Assembly (NCBI GenBank): GCA_028683685.1
Contig: JAQUHH010000026.1
Location: 1-14,412, forward strand
DNA length: 14,412 bases
Reading direction: 5' to 3'
Origin: Bacteroidales bacterium
GTDB taxonomy: Bacteria; Bacteroidota; Bacteroidia; Bacteroidales; WCHB1-69
In this document: one piece after another, positions 7,515-14,412 of the stretch
Numbering within the stretch: the first letter of the stretch is position 1
Layout of the letters: each line of letters starts with the position of its first letter
The notes under the pieces: generated by a model
Database searches by the model: none
The model's input: the letters and a program-made list of their open reading frames with translations, nothing else
What the model was told of the DNA's origin: nothing
Position numbers and translations under genes: made by a program

Positions 7515-7769
7515 ATGATTTCAATTATAGCAATAAACATTACAAAAAATGTAGAAAAACCATACATAGTTCAAGAAATATTGAGCATGTATGGGAATAT
7601 AATAAGAACTAGATTAGGCTTAAGTTGCCTTGAAGATGACGAAACGGGGTTACGTGGAATTATTGTATTGGAAGTTTTGTGTGATAAAAATGACGCTCAG
7701 CTAAAATCTTTGCAAGAACAACTACAGGCAATCAATGGACTAAAACTGGGTACAGTCCAGTTCGAGTAA
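7515..7769 (+). CDS. TM1266-like putative iron-only hydrogenase system regulator, copy 2
   Basis: An 84-residue protein of the same family as the preceding gene: MYGNIIRTRLG aligns with DYASIINTRMG, RGIIVLEVL with KGVIMLHLG, and the ends LKLGTVQFE and IEVQKMSFVY line up. The two diverge clearly elsewhere, so this is an old duplication or two separately recruited members, not a recent copy. A purine-rich AAAAGGG precedes the ATG by a few bases, one of the few Shine-Dalgarno-like stretches in the window. The two may form a heteromer or sense different states; this is inference from the layout alone. Confidence 0.8.
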   Translation: MISIIAINITKNVEKPYIVQEILSMYGNIIRTRLGLSCLEDDETGLRGIIVLEVLCDKNDAQLKSLQEQLQAINGLKLGTVQFE

Positions 7770-7790
7770 TAACTTAAAACCAATTTAAGC

Positions 7791-9269
7791 ATGAAATTTA
7801 AAATTAGAATTTTGACCTTGGCAATATCTTTTTTTTTCATTGCTGCCAATGCTCAGAATGAATCTTCAAAAACAATCTTAATAAGTGATTTTCATACACT
7901 TAATACAAAAGATAACATAAAAGTAGAACTTGTTCAGGCATCCTCTAATTCCATTGAATTTTTGGGAAGTGAAACTGAAAAAACAAGCATCTCTTATTCC
8001 ATAGAAAATGGCGTTTTGAAGCTTTCTGCTTCCAATCCATCTGCATCTGACCATGTCCGGATATCTGTTTCCAATTTAAATAAAATTGAAGCATCCGACT
8101 TGACTAGAATTGATGTACAAGGCGTTTTTGCTGGAAACGAGTTATCGGTTGTTCTAAATGATATTTCAATATTTAGTGGTCCTTTGGAGTTGAATTCACT
8201 GATTGTGGAAGTAAATGACGCTTCTGCTTTTGAAACTAGTGGGTCGGTAAAATCATTTAAGCTAACCGCCAATGATGCTGCCAAAGTCAACACTCTAAAT
8301 ATGAATACTGGACTTGTTAGCATTGAATTAAATGATGCTGCAAAAGCTCAAATTCAGTCTAAAGATGCAATTAATGCAAAAATATCAGACGCTTCTTCTC
8401 TAAGTTATCTTTCGGATGCTGAAAATATAAGCATCGAAATCAATGATGTTGCCAAAGTAAAACAACTTAAATCCATTTATGATAATGCTGACAACGAAGC
8501 TAAATTGGAAGATTTTGACGAATCTTTCAATCGTGAGATTACCGATATTTTGGTTAAAATTGATAGCTCAACTAAAAATTTAAATTCCATAGATGCAAAA
8601 GAGTGGTATGAGAAACTAAAACGCTCTCCACAGAAGTTTAATGGCAACTGGGGCGGTGTTTGTTTGGGTTTCAATAATTATATTGATGCAACCTATCAGT
8701 TGAGTGTTCCTGTTGGATACGAATACTTGGATGCAAAATTTACTCGTTCGTTGACTTTTAGTCTTAATTTACTCGAACAAAATATTAATATTTATAAGCA
8801 AAAAGTTGGACTTATTACTGGTTTGGGATTTCAATGGAACAATTATTTTTTCGCGAATAATGCTACTGTTTTTGGAGATTCAAATATTGTTTATGGTGGA
8901 TTTGATGTTGTAAATGCCAATAAATACACCAAAAGCAAACTCACTTCTGCATTTATCACGATTCCTTTGATTTTTGAATATCAAACCAATAACAGACACA
9001 ATTCTAAGAGTTTCCATATAAATGCGGGAGCTATTTTGGGTCTCCGTTTGACATCACATACTAAAATTGTGATGGAAGAAACGGGAAAACAAAAGTATAA
9101 ATACCATAATGATTTTTATTTAAATCCCATTCGTGTAGATTTAACCGTGGGTATTGGATATGGTCTTTTAAATCTGATTGGTACTTACTCCGTTACAACT
9201 TTGTTTAAAGATAATAAAGGACCTCAATTGTATCCTGTATCATTGGGCTTATATTTAGTTCTTTGGTAA
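7791..9269 (+). CDS. Exported DUF2807 head plus outer-membrane beta-barrel fusion protein
   Basis: A 492-residue exported protein. Residues 1-21 are a signal peptide (cleavage at ANA-Q). Residues about 30-225 form a DUF2807 / GIN-type beta-helical head: it opens with ISDFHTLNTKDNIKVELVQA and continues with regularly spaced short strands around N-D-A/V or S-D-A turns (VNDASAF, ANDAAKV, LNDAAKA, ISDASSL, INDVAKV). Residues about 226-275 are a charged helical linker. Residues about 285-492 look like a PorT-like outer-membrane beta-barrel with alternating amphipathic strands, ending in LGLYLVLW with a C-terminal aromatic residue typical of barrel proteins. The head would probably face the periplasm or cell surface; function is unknown. 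It starts 21 bases after the TM1266-like pair and may be cotranscribed, though no metabolic link to hydrogenase is evident. DUF2807 proteins are common in Bacteroidota, usually without a barrel. Confidence 0.8.
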   Translation: MKFKIRILTLAISFFFIAANAQNESSKTILISDFHTLNTKDNIKVELVQASSNSIEFLGSETEKTSISYSIENGVLKLSASNPSASDHVRISVSNLNKIEASDLTRIDVQGVFAGNELSVVLNDISIFSGPLELNSLIVEVNDASAFETSGSVKSFKLTANDAAKVNTLNMNTGLVSIELNDAAKAQIQSKDAINAKISDASSLSYLSDAENISIEINDVAKVKQLKSIYDNADNEAKLEDFDESFNREITDILVKIDSSTKNLNSIDAKEWYEKLKRSPQKFNGNWGGVCLGFNNYIDATYQLSVPVGYEYLDAKFTRSLTFSLNLLEQNINIYKQKVGLITGLGFQWNNYFFANNATVFGDSNIVYGGFDVVNANKYTKSKLTSAFITIPLIFEYQTNNRHNSKSFHINAGAILGLRLTSHTKIVMEETGKQKYKYHNDFYLNPIRVDLTVGIGYGLLNLIGTYSVTTLFKDNKGPQLYPVSLGLYLVLW

Positions 9270-9287
9270 ATTTAAAGGAGAGAAAAT

Positions 9288-9321
9288 AAAAAAAGGGACT
9301 TAATATTAAGTCCCTTTTTTT
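9288..9321. terminator. Perfect palindromic bidirectional terminator
   Basis: Seven A, then GGGACTTAATATTAAGTCCC (9295-9314), then seven T: an exact palindrome. Both strands therefore present a GC-based stem followed by a T-run, fitting a shared terminator for the convergent DUF2807-barrel gene (+) and iorB (-). Confidence 0.93.
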
Positions 9322-9346
9322 AGTAATTTATTACCAATCAAAAATA

Positions 9347-9928
9347 TTATTTGTTTTTCATGGCATATTCACGTCCAGCTTTAAGAGCAGCGATATTTAC
9401 ATCCACTACTTCCTGTCCTTTGCTGGCAAATTGAGCAGCGATTGCATCTTCCAATATTTGGTATTCCATGGTCAAAAATGGAGAAGCTGCACCCAAAATA
9501 ACCATATTTGCAGATCTTGGAGAACCTAAATCTTTTGCAATTTGATCGGCATTAATAATAATTTTTTGAGGAAGTTTAGACAATTCTCCCATAATATCAT
9601 CCACTGCTGGATAATTGGAAATATTATTAAATGGTTGATCGTTGGTAATTACCCATCCTGTTTTTGACAAAAGCGGTAAATAACGAAGTGCTTCCATGGG
9701 TTCCACCGAGATAATTAAATCCGCTTGTCCTTTAGGAATTAAATCTGAAAAAATCTCTTCATCAGAAATTCTCAAATTTGACTGAACATCTCCTCCGCGT
9801 TGGCTCATACCATGAACCTCTGCTTGTTTTAAATACAAACCGTTATTTACGGCAGCATAGCCAATAGTTGTAGCAATGGAAAGAATTCCTTGACCACCAA
9901 CTCCGGCTAAAATAATATCTATTTTCAT
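9347..9928 (-). CDS. iorB: Indolepyruvate oxidoreductase subunit beta
   Basis: A 193-residue gamma-type pyruvate:ferredoxin oxidoreductase domain protein, the small subunit of the IorAB enzyme that decarboxylates aryl pyruvates (from aromatic amino acids) to aryl-acetyl-CoA, or runs the reverse reaction. Visible motifs are GVGGQGI (9-15) and EVHGMSQRGG (37-46), both characteristic of the family. Length is normal for the single-domain subunit. It follows iorA by 38 bases on the same strand, in the order iorA-iorB, and ends at the shared palindromic terminator. The substrate range (indole-, phenyl- or hydroxyphenylpyruvate) cannot be read from the sequence. Confidence 0.92.
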   Translation of the reverse strand: MKIDIILAGVGGQGILSIATTIGYAAVNNGLYLKQAEVHGMSQRGGDVQSNLRISDEEIFSDLIPKGQADLIISVEPMEALRYLPLLSKTGWVITNDQPFNNISNYPAVDDIMGELSKLPQKIIINADQIAKDLGSPRSANMVILGAASPFLTMEYQILEDAIAAQFASKGQEVVDVNIAALKAGREYAMKNK

Positions 9929-9967
9929 TGTATATGCTTTTTAATGTTGAATAAAATGATGATTTTA

Positions 9968-11578
9968 CTATTCCGCTTTCGCTTTGAATTTTTGACGCAT
10001 TCTACGATTCAAAGTTTGGATGCATTCACGCGTAGGGATAATTACGCTAACGCCGTCGTAAGCTAATTCGTCAGCGATAAGTGCAACGTTTTCTTCGTGA
10101 TTTTTACGAAGCGGTTTTATAATGTGTAAATGTTCGCGTTCAACTCCTAAGCCCAAACAGATATCTTCGATTCTTCCAAAACCATGTGAATCCTGACCTC
10201 CAGTCATCCCCGTTGTTGAGTTGTCAAGAATAAGAACGGTAATGGGCGTTTTATCAATAATTGCATCCAAAAGGGATGTCATTCCTGAGTGCGTAAAAGT
10301 AGAGTCGCCTATAACAGCAACAGCAGGAACTAAACCAGCATTCGCAGCACCTTTAGCCATGGTTATAGAAGCACCCATGTCTACACAAGAGTTAATTGCA
10401 TTAAATGGAGGTAATGCTCCTAGCGTGTAGCATCCAATATCAGCAAAAACACGTCCTTCACCATATTTTTTAATAGCTTCATTAAGAGCATTGTATGAAT
10501 CGATATGAGAACAACCTACACAAAGAGCAGGGGGGCGTTGTTTTACCACTTCTGGAACAGGATTACCTTCATAACGTTTGAATCCCAATGCTTTAGCAAC
10601 TGAATTTGGATCTAATTCTCCAGCACGTGGCAAGCTGCCATCTAATCTCCCTTTAATTGTTTTTCCATCATCAAGAATCCCTCTTAAAAGTTCTTCAATA
10701 ATTGGATATCCTTCTTCCATAACCATGATACTATCGCACATATCGTACAATTTCTTGATCATTTTTCGAGGAATTGGATATTGAGAAAGTTTAATAATTG
10801 GATACGGACATTTTCTGTCTGGATAATTTTCCATTAAGTAGTTGTATGCAATACCGCTGGCAATAATTCCCATAGATTTATCCGATCCTTCAATAAATTT
10901 ATTATAGATAGAATTTTCAGATTCTTCTTCAAAATGAACTTGTTTCTCTATTAATTCATTGTATTGTTTACGTGCAATGGCAGGCAACAAAACATATTGA
11001 CGAAGATTTTTGGGCATTTGTAGTTTGTTTTCTTCCTGTTTTTTTGCCATTGTAACACCCGAACGGGAGTGTGCCAAACGTGTTGTAATGCGAACTATAA
11101 CAGGAATTTGATATTGTTCCGAAAAATTGAACGCATATCGAGTCATGTCATAAGCTTCTTGTTGGTTACTTGGTTCGAAAATTGGAATCATTGAAAAACG
11201 TCCAAAAGTTCTGGAATCTTGTTCATTCTGCGAAGAGTGCATTGAGGGGTCGTCTGCAACAACGATAACCAAACCGCCGTTAGCACCCGTAATAGCTACG
11301 TTCATAAATGGGTCTGCAGCCACATTTAGGCCTACATGCTTCATGCTTGCCATTGCTCTTTTGCCAGCATATGACATCCCAATGGCAGTTTCTAAAGCTG
11401 TTTTTTCATTGGCAGCCCAAGTTCGGTGAATATTCTTCTCGGCTGCCTCTTTTGATTTCTGAATATATTCAGTAATCTCTGTAGATGGAGTTCCAGGATA
11501 GGCATAAATACCCGAAATACCAGCATCAATTGCTGCTTGAGCAATTGCTTCATCTCCTAATAATAGTAGTTTTTGCAT
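9968..11578 (-). CDS. iorA: Indolepyruvate oxidoreductase subunit alpha, without ferredoxin domain
   Basis: A 536-residue thiamine-diphosphate subunit. Domain order: pyrimidine-binding domain (about 1-180, with GISGIYAYPGTPSTEI and WAANEKTALETAIGMSYAGK), a transketolase-C-like central domain (about 190-330), and the ThDP/Mg-binding domain (about 345-520) with CVGCSHI (353-359), GDSTFTHSG (424-432) and LDNSTTGMTGGQ (451-462), the G-D-S...N motif for Mg-diphosphate. Classical archaeal IorA continues with a C-terminal ferredoxin domain holding two [4Fe-4S] clusters; here the chain ends at SVIIPTRECIQTLNRRMRQK plus six residues, with no CxxCxxCxxxC motif anywhere. The ending is basic and looks complete, with no frameshifted remainder recognised downstream before iorB. 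The electron path would then need a separate ferredoxin or another partner. ATG at 11578 is preceded by a good Bacteroidota promoter. Confidence 0.92.
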   Translation of the reverse strand: MQKLLLLGDEAIAQAAIDAGISGIYAYPGTPSTEITEYIQKSKEAAEKNIHRTWAANEKTALETAIGMSYAGKRAMASMKHVGLNVAADPFMNVAITGANGGLVIVVADDPSMHSSQNEQDSRTFGRFSMIPIFEPSNQQEAYDMTRYAFNFSEQYQIPVIVRITTRLAHSRSGVTMAKKQEENKLQMPKNLRQYVLLPAIARKQYNELIEKQVHFEEESENSIYNKFIEGSDKSMGIIASGIAYNYLMENYPDRKCPYPIIKLSQYPIPRKMIKKLYDMCDSIMVMEEGYPIIEELLRGILDDGKTIKGRLDGSLPRAGELDPNSVAKALGFKRYEGNPVPEVVKQRPPALCVGCSHIDSYNALNEAIKKYGEGRVFADIGCYTLGALPPFNAINSCVDMGASITMAKGAANAGLVPAVAVIGDSTFTHSGMTSLLDAIIDKTPITVLILDNSTTGMTGGQDSHGFGRIEDICLGLGVEREHLHIIKPLRKNHEENVALIADELAYDGVSVIIPTRECIQTLNRRMRQKFKAKAE

Positions 11579-11637
11579 TGTATATGTGAATTTTAATTTG
11601 TCTTTATAATTTGTGATATTTTATTATTTAGCTGTGA

Positions 11638-11667
11638 CAAAACTAAGGATAATTTTTTGGATTTCAA
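11638..11667 (-). promoter_or_regulatory. Candidate promoter of iorAB
   Basis: On the minus strand TTG (11667-11665) is followed after 19 bases by TAGTTTTG (11645-11638), matching the Bacteroidota -33 TTG / -7 TAnnTTTG pattern with normal spacing. It lies about 60 bases upstream of the iorA ATG. This is the best two-part promoter match in the window. Confidence 0.6.
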
Positions 11668-11889
11668 TAATATAATTTAATCAAAAATGATAAAAAAAGA
11701 TAAAAATATATATTTAGTATTGTTTTAAAACCCTATCTGTCTGATAATGAACACAATTTTAACAAATGAGAATAAATGTAAATTATATCCTATTTTTTAA
11801 AATGTTTAGCAATAGAAGGATATTCTTTTTTTTTTGGGGTACAAGAATGAATAATTTTATTCTTTTTTCAAGTTTTCAAATAAAATAGA

Positions 11890-11897
11890 TATATTTG
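11890..11897 (+). promoter_or_regulatory. Candidate -7 box of the DUF4783-nadC-yihY operon
   Basis: TATATTTG matches TAnnTTTG; it would give a leader of about 90 bases before the ATG at 11994. The -33 region offers only a poor TTTTC near 11865, so confidence is moderate. Confidence 0.42.
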
Positions 11898-11993
11898 CAA
11901 CAGAAATATTATCAACTTCAAAAAATTGCATTTTTTATTTTTGGTTTGGTTTTTGCAATAAATACAGGTTTATATTAAAAAACCGATAGAATA

Positions 11994-12401
11994 ATGAAAT
12001 CTTTTAGAAAAACATTTTCGTTCGTTGTGATAATTGCTGGAATTTTGTTTTTAAGTTTTGCATATCCAAATATGCAGGACAATTCTGAAATTATCAATGC
12101 AATAAAATCGGGCAATTCTCGAGATCTTGCACGAAACTTTAATTCCAGTATTGATTTAATTCTTCCTGGCAATGAGGGGACTTATAGTAAAACCCAGGCT
12201 GAGTTGATGGTAGGTAATTTTTTTCACACAAACCCTCCTAAAAGTTTTGTCGTAAAACAAGAAGGAACATCTTCAGATTCAAGCAAGTATACCATTGGGC
12301 AATATTTGTCTTCCAATAATAAAACATTTCGAACCTATTATTTAACCAAACGTATTGGTTCGGCACAATTAATTCAGTTGTTACAATTTGAAGAAAATTA
12401 A
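11994..12401 (+). CDS. DUF4783 family exported protein
   Basis: A 135-residue protein with an N-terminal hydrophobic segment (about 9-23, VVIIAGILFLSFAYP) that can act as signal peptide or anchor. The rest, from NSEIINAIKSGNSRDLARNFNSSIDLILPG through GTYSKTQAELMVGNFFHTNPPKSF to the closing strands, has the layout of DUF4783, a small NTF2/SnoaL-like fold family found in Bacteroidota. No catalytic residues can be named and the function is unknown. It sits two bases upstream of nadC, a neighbour relation I recall as common in this phylum, so it is probably cotranscribed with NAD synthesis, but whether it takes part is not known. Confidence 0.78.
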   Translation: MKSFRKTFSFVVIIAGILFLSFAYPNMQDNSEIINAIKSGNSRDLARNFNSSIDLILPGNEGTYSKTQAELMVGNFFHTNPPKSFVVKQEGTSSDSSKYTIGQYLSSNNKTFRTYYLTKRIGSAQLIQLLQFEEN

Positions 12402-12403
12402 AA

Positions 12404-13240
12404 ATGACTATTCCTGAAATTATTAAAAATGCTTTATCCGAAGATATTGGAGATGGTGACCATAGTTCTTTGGCGTCTATCGATAAAAATGCGATTGCCA
12501 AAGCTAATTTATATGTTAAAGAAGAGGGTGTTTTAGCAGGCATTGAAATTGCTAAAGAGGTCTGCAAACAAGTGGACGAACAATTGCAAATGCATGTCTT
12601 TATTGAAGATGGAACGCATATTTATTTTGGAGATATCGCTTTTGAACTCATCGGTCCTGCCATTTCTATCCTTACTGCTGAAAGAACTATTTTGAACTTT
12701 ATGCAACGGATGAGTGGCATTGCTACAGCCACAAATTCACTTTCTAAAATTATAGCTGATACAAATTGCAAAATTTTAGATACTCGAAAAACAACTCCAG
12801 GGATTCGAATTCTTGAAAAAATGGCAGTTAAAATTGGAGGAGGAGAAAATCATAGAATGGGACTTTTTGACATGATTATGTTAAAAGATAATCACATTGA
12901 TTATGCTGGTGGCATCCGTCTAGCCATAGAAAAAACACATGAATATTTGAAAAGAAATGGAAAAAATTTGAAAATTGAAATTGAAACTCGTTCTCTAGAA
13001 GATGTAATAGAAGTTATTGAAGTTGGAGGCGTAGATAGAATAATGTTGGATAATTTTTCTCCTGAAAAAATCAGTGAAGCATTGAAATTAATTAGAGGCA
13101 AATATGAAACAGAAGCCTCTGGAAAAATAACGCATGAAAACATCCGGGAATATGCACTCACAGGTGTTGATTTTATTTCTTCGGGAGCACTTACACATCA
13201 TATAAAAAGTTTGGATTTGAGTCTAAAAGCTGTATTTTAA
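12404..13240 (+). CDS. nadC: Nicotinate-nucleotide pyrophosphorylase (carboxylating)
   Basis: Quinolinate phosphoribosyltransferase, the third step of de novo NAD synthesis: quinolinate plus PRPP gives nicotinate mononucleotide, CO2 and pyrophosphate. The 278-residue length is standard. Signature motifs are all present: EDIGDGDHSS (13-22), AERTILNFMQRMSGIAT (92-108), DTRKTTPGIR (126-135), KIGGGENHRMGLFDMIMLKDNH (143-164, with the substrate-binding Arg, His and Lys), EIETRS (192-197), IMLDNFSP (213-220) and EASGKI (237-242). It is encoded two bases after the DUF4783 stop and three bases before yihY, a compact operon. nadA and nadB are not in the window. Confidence 0.96.
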   Translation: MTIPEIIKNALSEDIGDGDHSSLASIDKNAIAKANLYVKEEGVLAGIEIAKEVCKQVDEQLQMHVFIEDGTHIYFGDIAFELIGPAISILTAERTILNFMQRMSGIATATNSLSKIIADTNCKILDTRKTTPGIRILEKMAVKIGGGENHRMGLFDMIMLKDNHIDYAGGIRLAIEKTHEYLKRNGKNLKIEIETRSLEDVIEVIEVGGVDRIMLDNFSPEKISEALKLIRGKYETEASGKITHENIREYALTGVDFISSGALTHHIKSLDLSLKAVF

Positions 13241-13243
13241 AGA

Positions 13244-14227
13244 ATGTTTAAAAAAATTATTGAGTTTATTAAAGGTTTGTATTTTGTTAGATTGGCCATT
13301 GTAATTTTAAAACGTATTACACTGCCCGGTTTCGACAATATTCCAATCTTTTTTGTAGGCGAATTTTTTTTAAAAGGAATATTTAAGGGAGACATATCTC
13401 AGAGGGCTGCAGCTTTATCATTTACCTTTTTATTAGCCATTTTCCCTGCATTATTATCTTTTTTCTCCTTAATTCCTTACATCCCAATATCAAATTTCCA
13501 ACCGATGTTGCTGGGATTTTTGGAAGGTTTGATTCCTCAAAGCACATGGAGCGTCATTGAACGAATTATTATTGATATTGTGAGCATGCCACGCGGAGGA
13601 TTGCTCTCCATCTCATTTCTCTTTTCTATATATTTAGCAAGTAATGGTATGATGGCTGTTAGCAAAGCATTTAATAGGTCGTTTTATCAAATAGAAACCC
13701 GATCTGCAATAAAACAACGACTCTATTCACTTTTGCTCGTATTAATTATTGCTTTACTTATTATTTTATCGATTGTCGCTATCGCTCTGGGACGAATTTT
13801 TATCAATTATTTCGAAGTAAAGCATATTCTTACGGGAGCATTTGCCGTTTATTTACTGGTTTTTCTTAAATGGATCATCGTAATGATGCTTGTCTTTTTT
13901 GCCATTTCATTTATCTATTATGTTGCTCCTTCCAATAAAAAATATTATAGATTTGTTTCTGCTGGATCTTCATTGGCAACTTTGATGTCTTTGCTTCTTA
14001 TGATTGGATTTGATTTTTACATTTCTAGTTTTACTCGTTATAACGCCCTTTATGGCTCTATTGGAACATTAATTGTAGTTATGATGTGGCTTTATTTTAA
14101 TTCAATTTCTTTACTTATTGGTTTTGAATTAAACGTCAGCATCTTAAAAGCACGACAAGGAATCGCTCGTTTTAAAAAAACCACCTCAAAAAAGAAAAAA
14201 ACTCAATCTTTTTCTAGAAAAAAATAA
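13244..14227 (+). CDS. YihY/BrkB family inner-membrane protein
   Basis: A 327-residue polytopic membrane protein of the YihY/virulence factor BrkB family (once mislabelled ribonuclease BN). About six membrane helices are seen (near 57-80, 118-138, 158-184, 200-227, 238-260 and 272-298). Family motifs are RAAALSFTFLLAIFPAL (54-70) and YGSIGTLIVVMMWLYFNS (270-287) followed by LLIGFELN (290-297). A Lys-rich tail (about 308-327) is probably cytoplasmic. The molecular role of the family is not settled; transport or envelope roles have been proposed. The start lies three bases after the nadC stop, so translation is probably coupled. No clear terminator is seen in the roughly 60 bases between this stop and the convergent gene at the right edge. 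Confidence 0.9.
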   Translation: MFKKIIEFIKGLYFVRLAIVILKRITLPGFDNIPIFFVGEFFLKGIFKGDISQRAAALSFTFLLAIFPALLSFFSLIPYIPISNFQPMLLGFLEGLIPQSTWSVIERIIIDIVSMPRGGLLSISFLFSIYLASNGMMAVSKAFNRSFYQIETRSAIKQRLYSLLLVLIIALLIILSIVAIALGRIFINYFEVKHILTGAFAVYLLVFLKWIIVMMLVFFAISFIYYVAPSNKKYYRFVSAGSSLATLMSLLLMIGFDFYISSFTRYNALYGSIGTLIVVMMWLYFNSISLLIGFELNVSILKARQGIARFKKTTSKKKKTQSFSRKK

Positions 14228-14284
14228 TTTTAATCCGTTTGAGTATCAGCATGAATTAGATTCGAGAAGAACTTAAATGTTAGA

Positions 14285-14412
14285 CTATTCTTTAGATATT
14301 TTAGTTGACGAAAATGTGCCCGTTTGCAAACATTTAGCAAGAACAATATATATCCCTTTTGAATATTTTGAAATATCTGCAACAAAGTAATAATCTTGAG
14401 TTATTTCATTGA
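14285..14412 (-). CDS. C-terminal end of a probable type A T9SS-secreted protein (partial)
   Basis: On the minus strand the frame is open from the right edge to a TAG at 14287-14285, giving 41 residues. They end in VADISKYSKGIYIVLAKCL followed by QTGTFSSTKISKE. The run D-I-S-x-x-S-K-G-I-Y-x-V, then a short loop, then S-x-K-I-x-K-E at the very end, is the pattern of the last strands of the type A T9SS C-terminal sorting domain (Por secretion tail), where D-x-S-x-L-x-x-G-x-Y and a basic KK-ish final strand are typical. The gene starts beyond the window, so the passenger domain is unknown. The sequence is short, so chance resemblance to another beta-rich C-terminus remains possible. It is convergent with yihY. 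Confidence 0.65.
   Translation of the reverse strand, partial: NEITQDYYFVADISKYSKGIYIVLAKCLQTGTFSSTKISKE

Larger units (their letters stand above)
11579..11993. other. 415-bp AT-rich divergent intergenic region
   Basis: Separates iorA (-) from the DUF4783 gene (+). It holds the iorA promoter near its left end and a candidate -7 box for the + strand operon at 11890-11897. The middle (about 11670-11880) is very AT-rich with a ten-T run at 11826-11835 followed by GGGG. I see no open frame of credible coding character, tRNA or riboswitch-like structure. Confidence 0.6.

Noticed and set aside
11843..11868. AAGAAT/ATTCTT inverted repeat followed by T-rich sequence, terminator-like on the + strand
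   Set aside because: The stem is 6 bp and nearly all A/T with a 10-nt loop, and no + strand gene lies upstream of it.
11579..11993. Search for a small RNA, riboswitch or tRNA in the longest intergenic region
   Set aside because: No cloverleaf, conserved aptamer core or terminator-bounded GC-richer segment could be recognised.
14277..14390. A 37-codon + strand frame starting with ATG after yihY
   Set aside because: It overlaps the minus-strand frame whose end matches a T9SS sorting tail; it has no recognisable motif or promoter, so it is treated as a shadow.

Overview
The window reads as chromosomal DNA from a low-GC member of the Bacteroidota, most likely an anaerobic or facultatively anaerobic Bacteroidales-type bacterium. 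The reasons are type IX secretion (T9SS) hallmarks (SprB repeats, a CHU_C/type B C-terminal domain, PorP/SprF, a PorE-like OmpA protein), Bacteroidota-style -7 boxes (TAnnTTTG), A-rich leaders without clear Shine-Dalgarno sequences, and Bacteroidota-typical families (DUF4783, DUF2807). The HydG maturase and the oxygen-sensitive 2-oxoacid oxidoreductase IorAB point to an anaerobic metabolism. The genus call is not possible from this sequence alone.

Left block (1-4229, + strand): the 3' end of a large SprB-repeat surface protein with a type B T9SS sorting domain, closed by a strong terminator; then a PorP/SprF outer-membrane protein and a PorE-like TPR/beta-propeller/OmpA protein, closed by a second terminator. 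This is the adhesin plus secretion/anchoring cassette typical of gliding or surface-adhesion loci.

Middle block (4270-9321): a minus-strand protein joining an ATP-cone to a PD-(D/E)xK nuclease-like domain; a divergent small LapA-like membrane protein; then a probable operon of hydG ([FeFe]-hydrogenase maturase), two tandem TM1266-like putative hydrogenase-system regulators, and a secreted DUF2807-plus-beta-barrel fusion protein. A perfect palindromic terminator separates this run from the convergent ior genes.

Right block (9347-14412): iorAB on the minus strand (indolepyruvate oxidoreductase, with an alpha subunit that lacks the usual C-terminal ferredoxin domain), a 415-bp AT-rich divergent intergenic region, and a tight + strand operon DUF4783 - nadC - yihY/BrkB. 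At the extreme right edge, the minus strand encodes the last 41 residues of another protein whose end looks like a type A T9SS sorting domain.

No tRNA, rRNA, CRISPR array, insertion sequence or integration site was recognised. The most interesting items are the ATP-cone/nuclease fusion, the hydG plus tandem regulator pair with no hydrogenase beside it, the ferredoxin-less IorA, the DUF2807-barrel fusion and the short T9SS cargo fragment at the right end.
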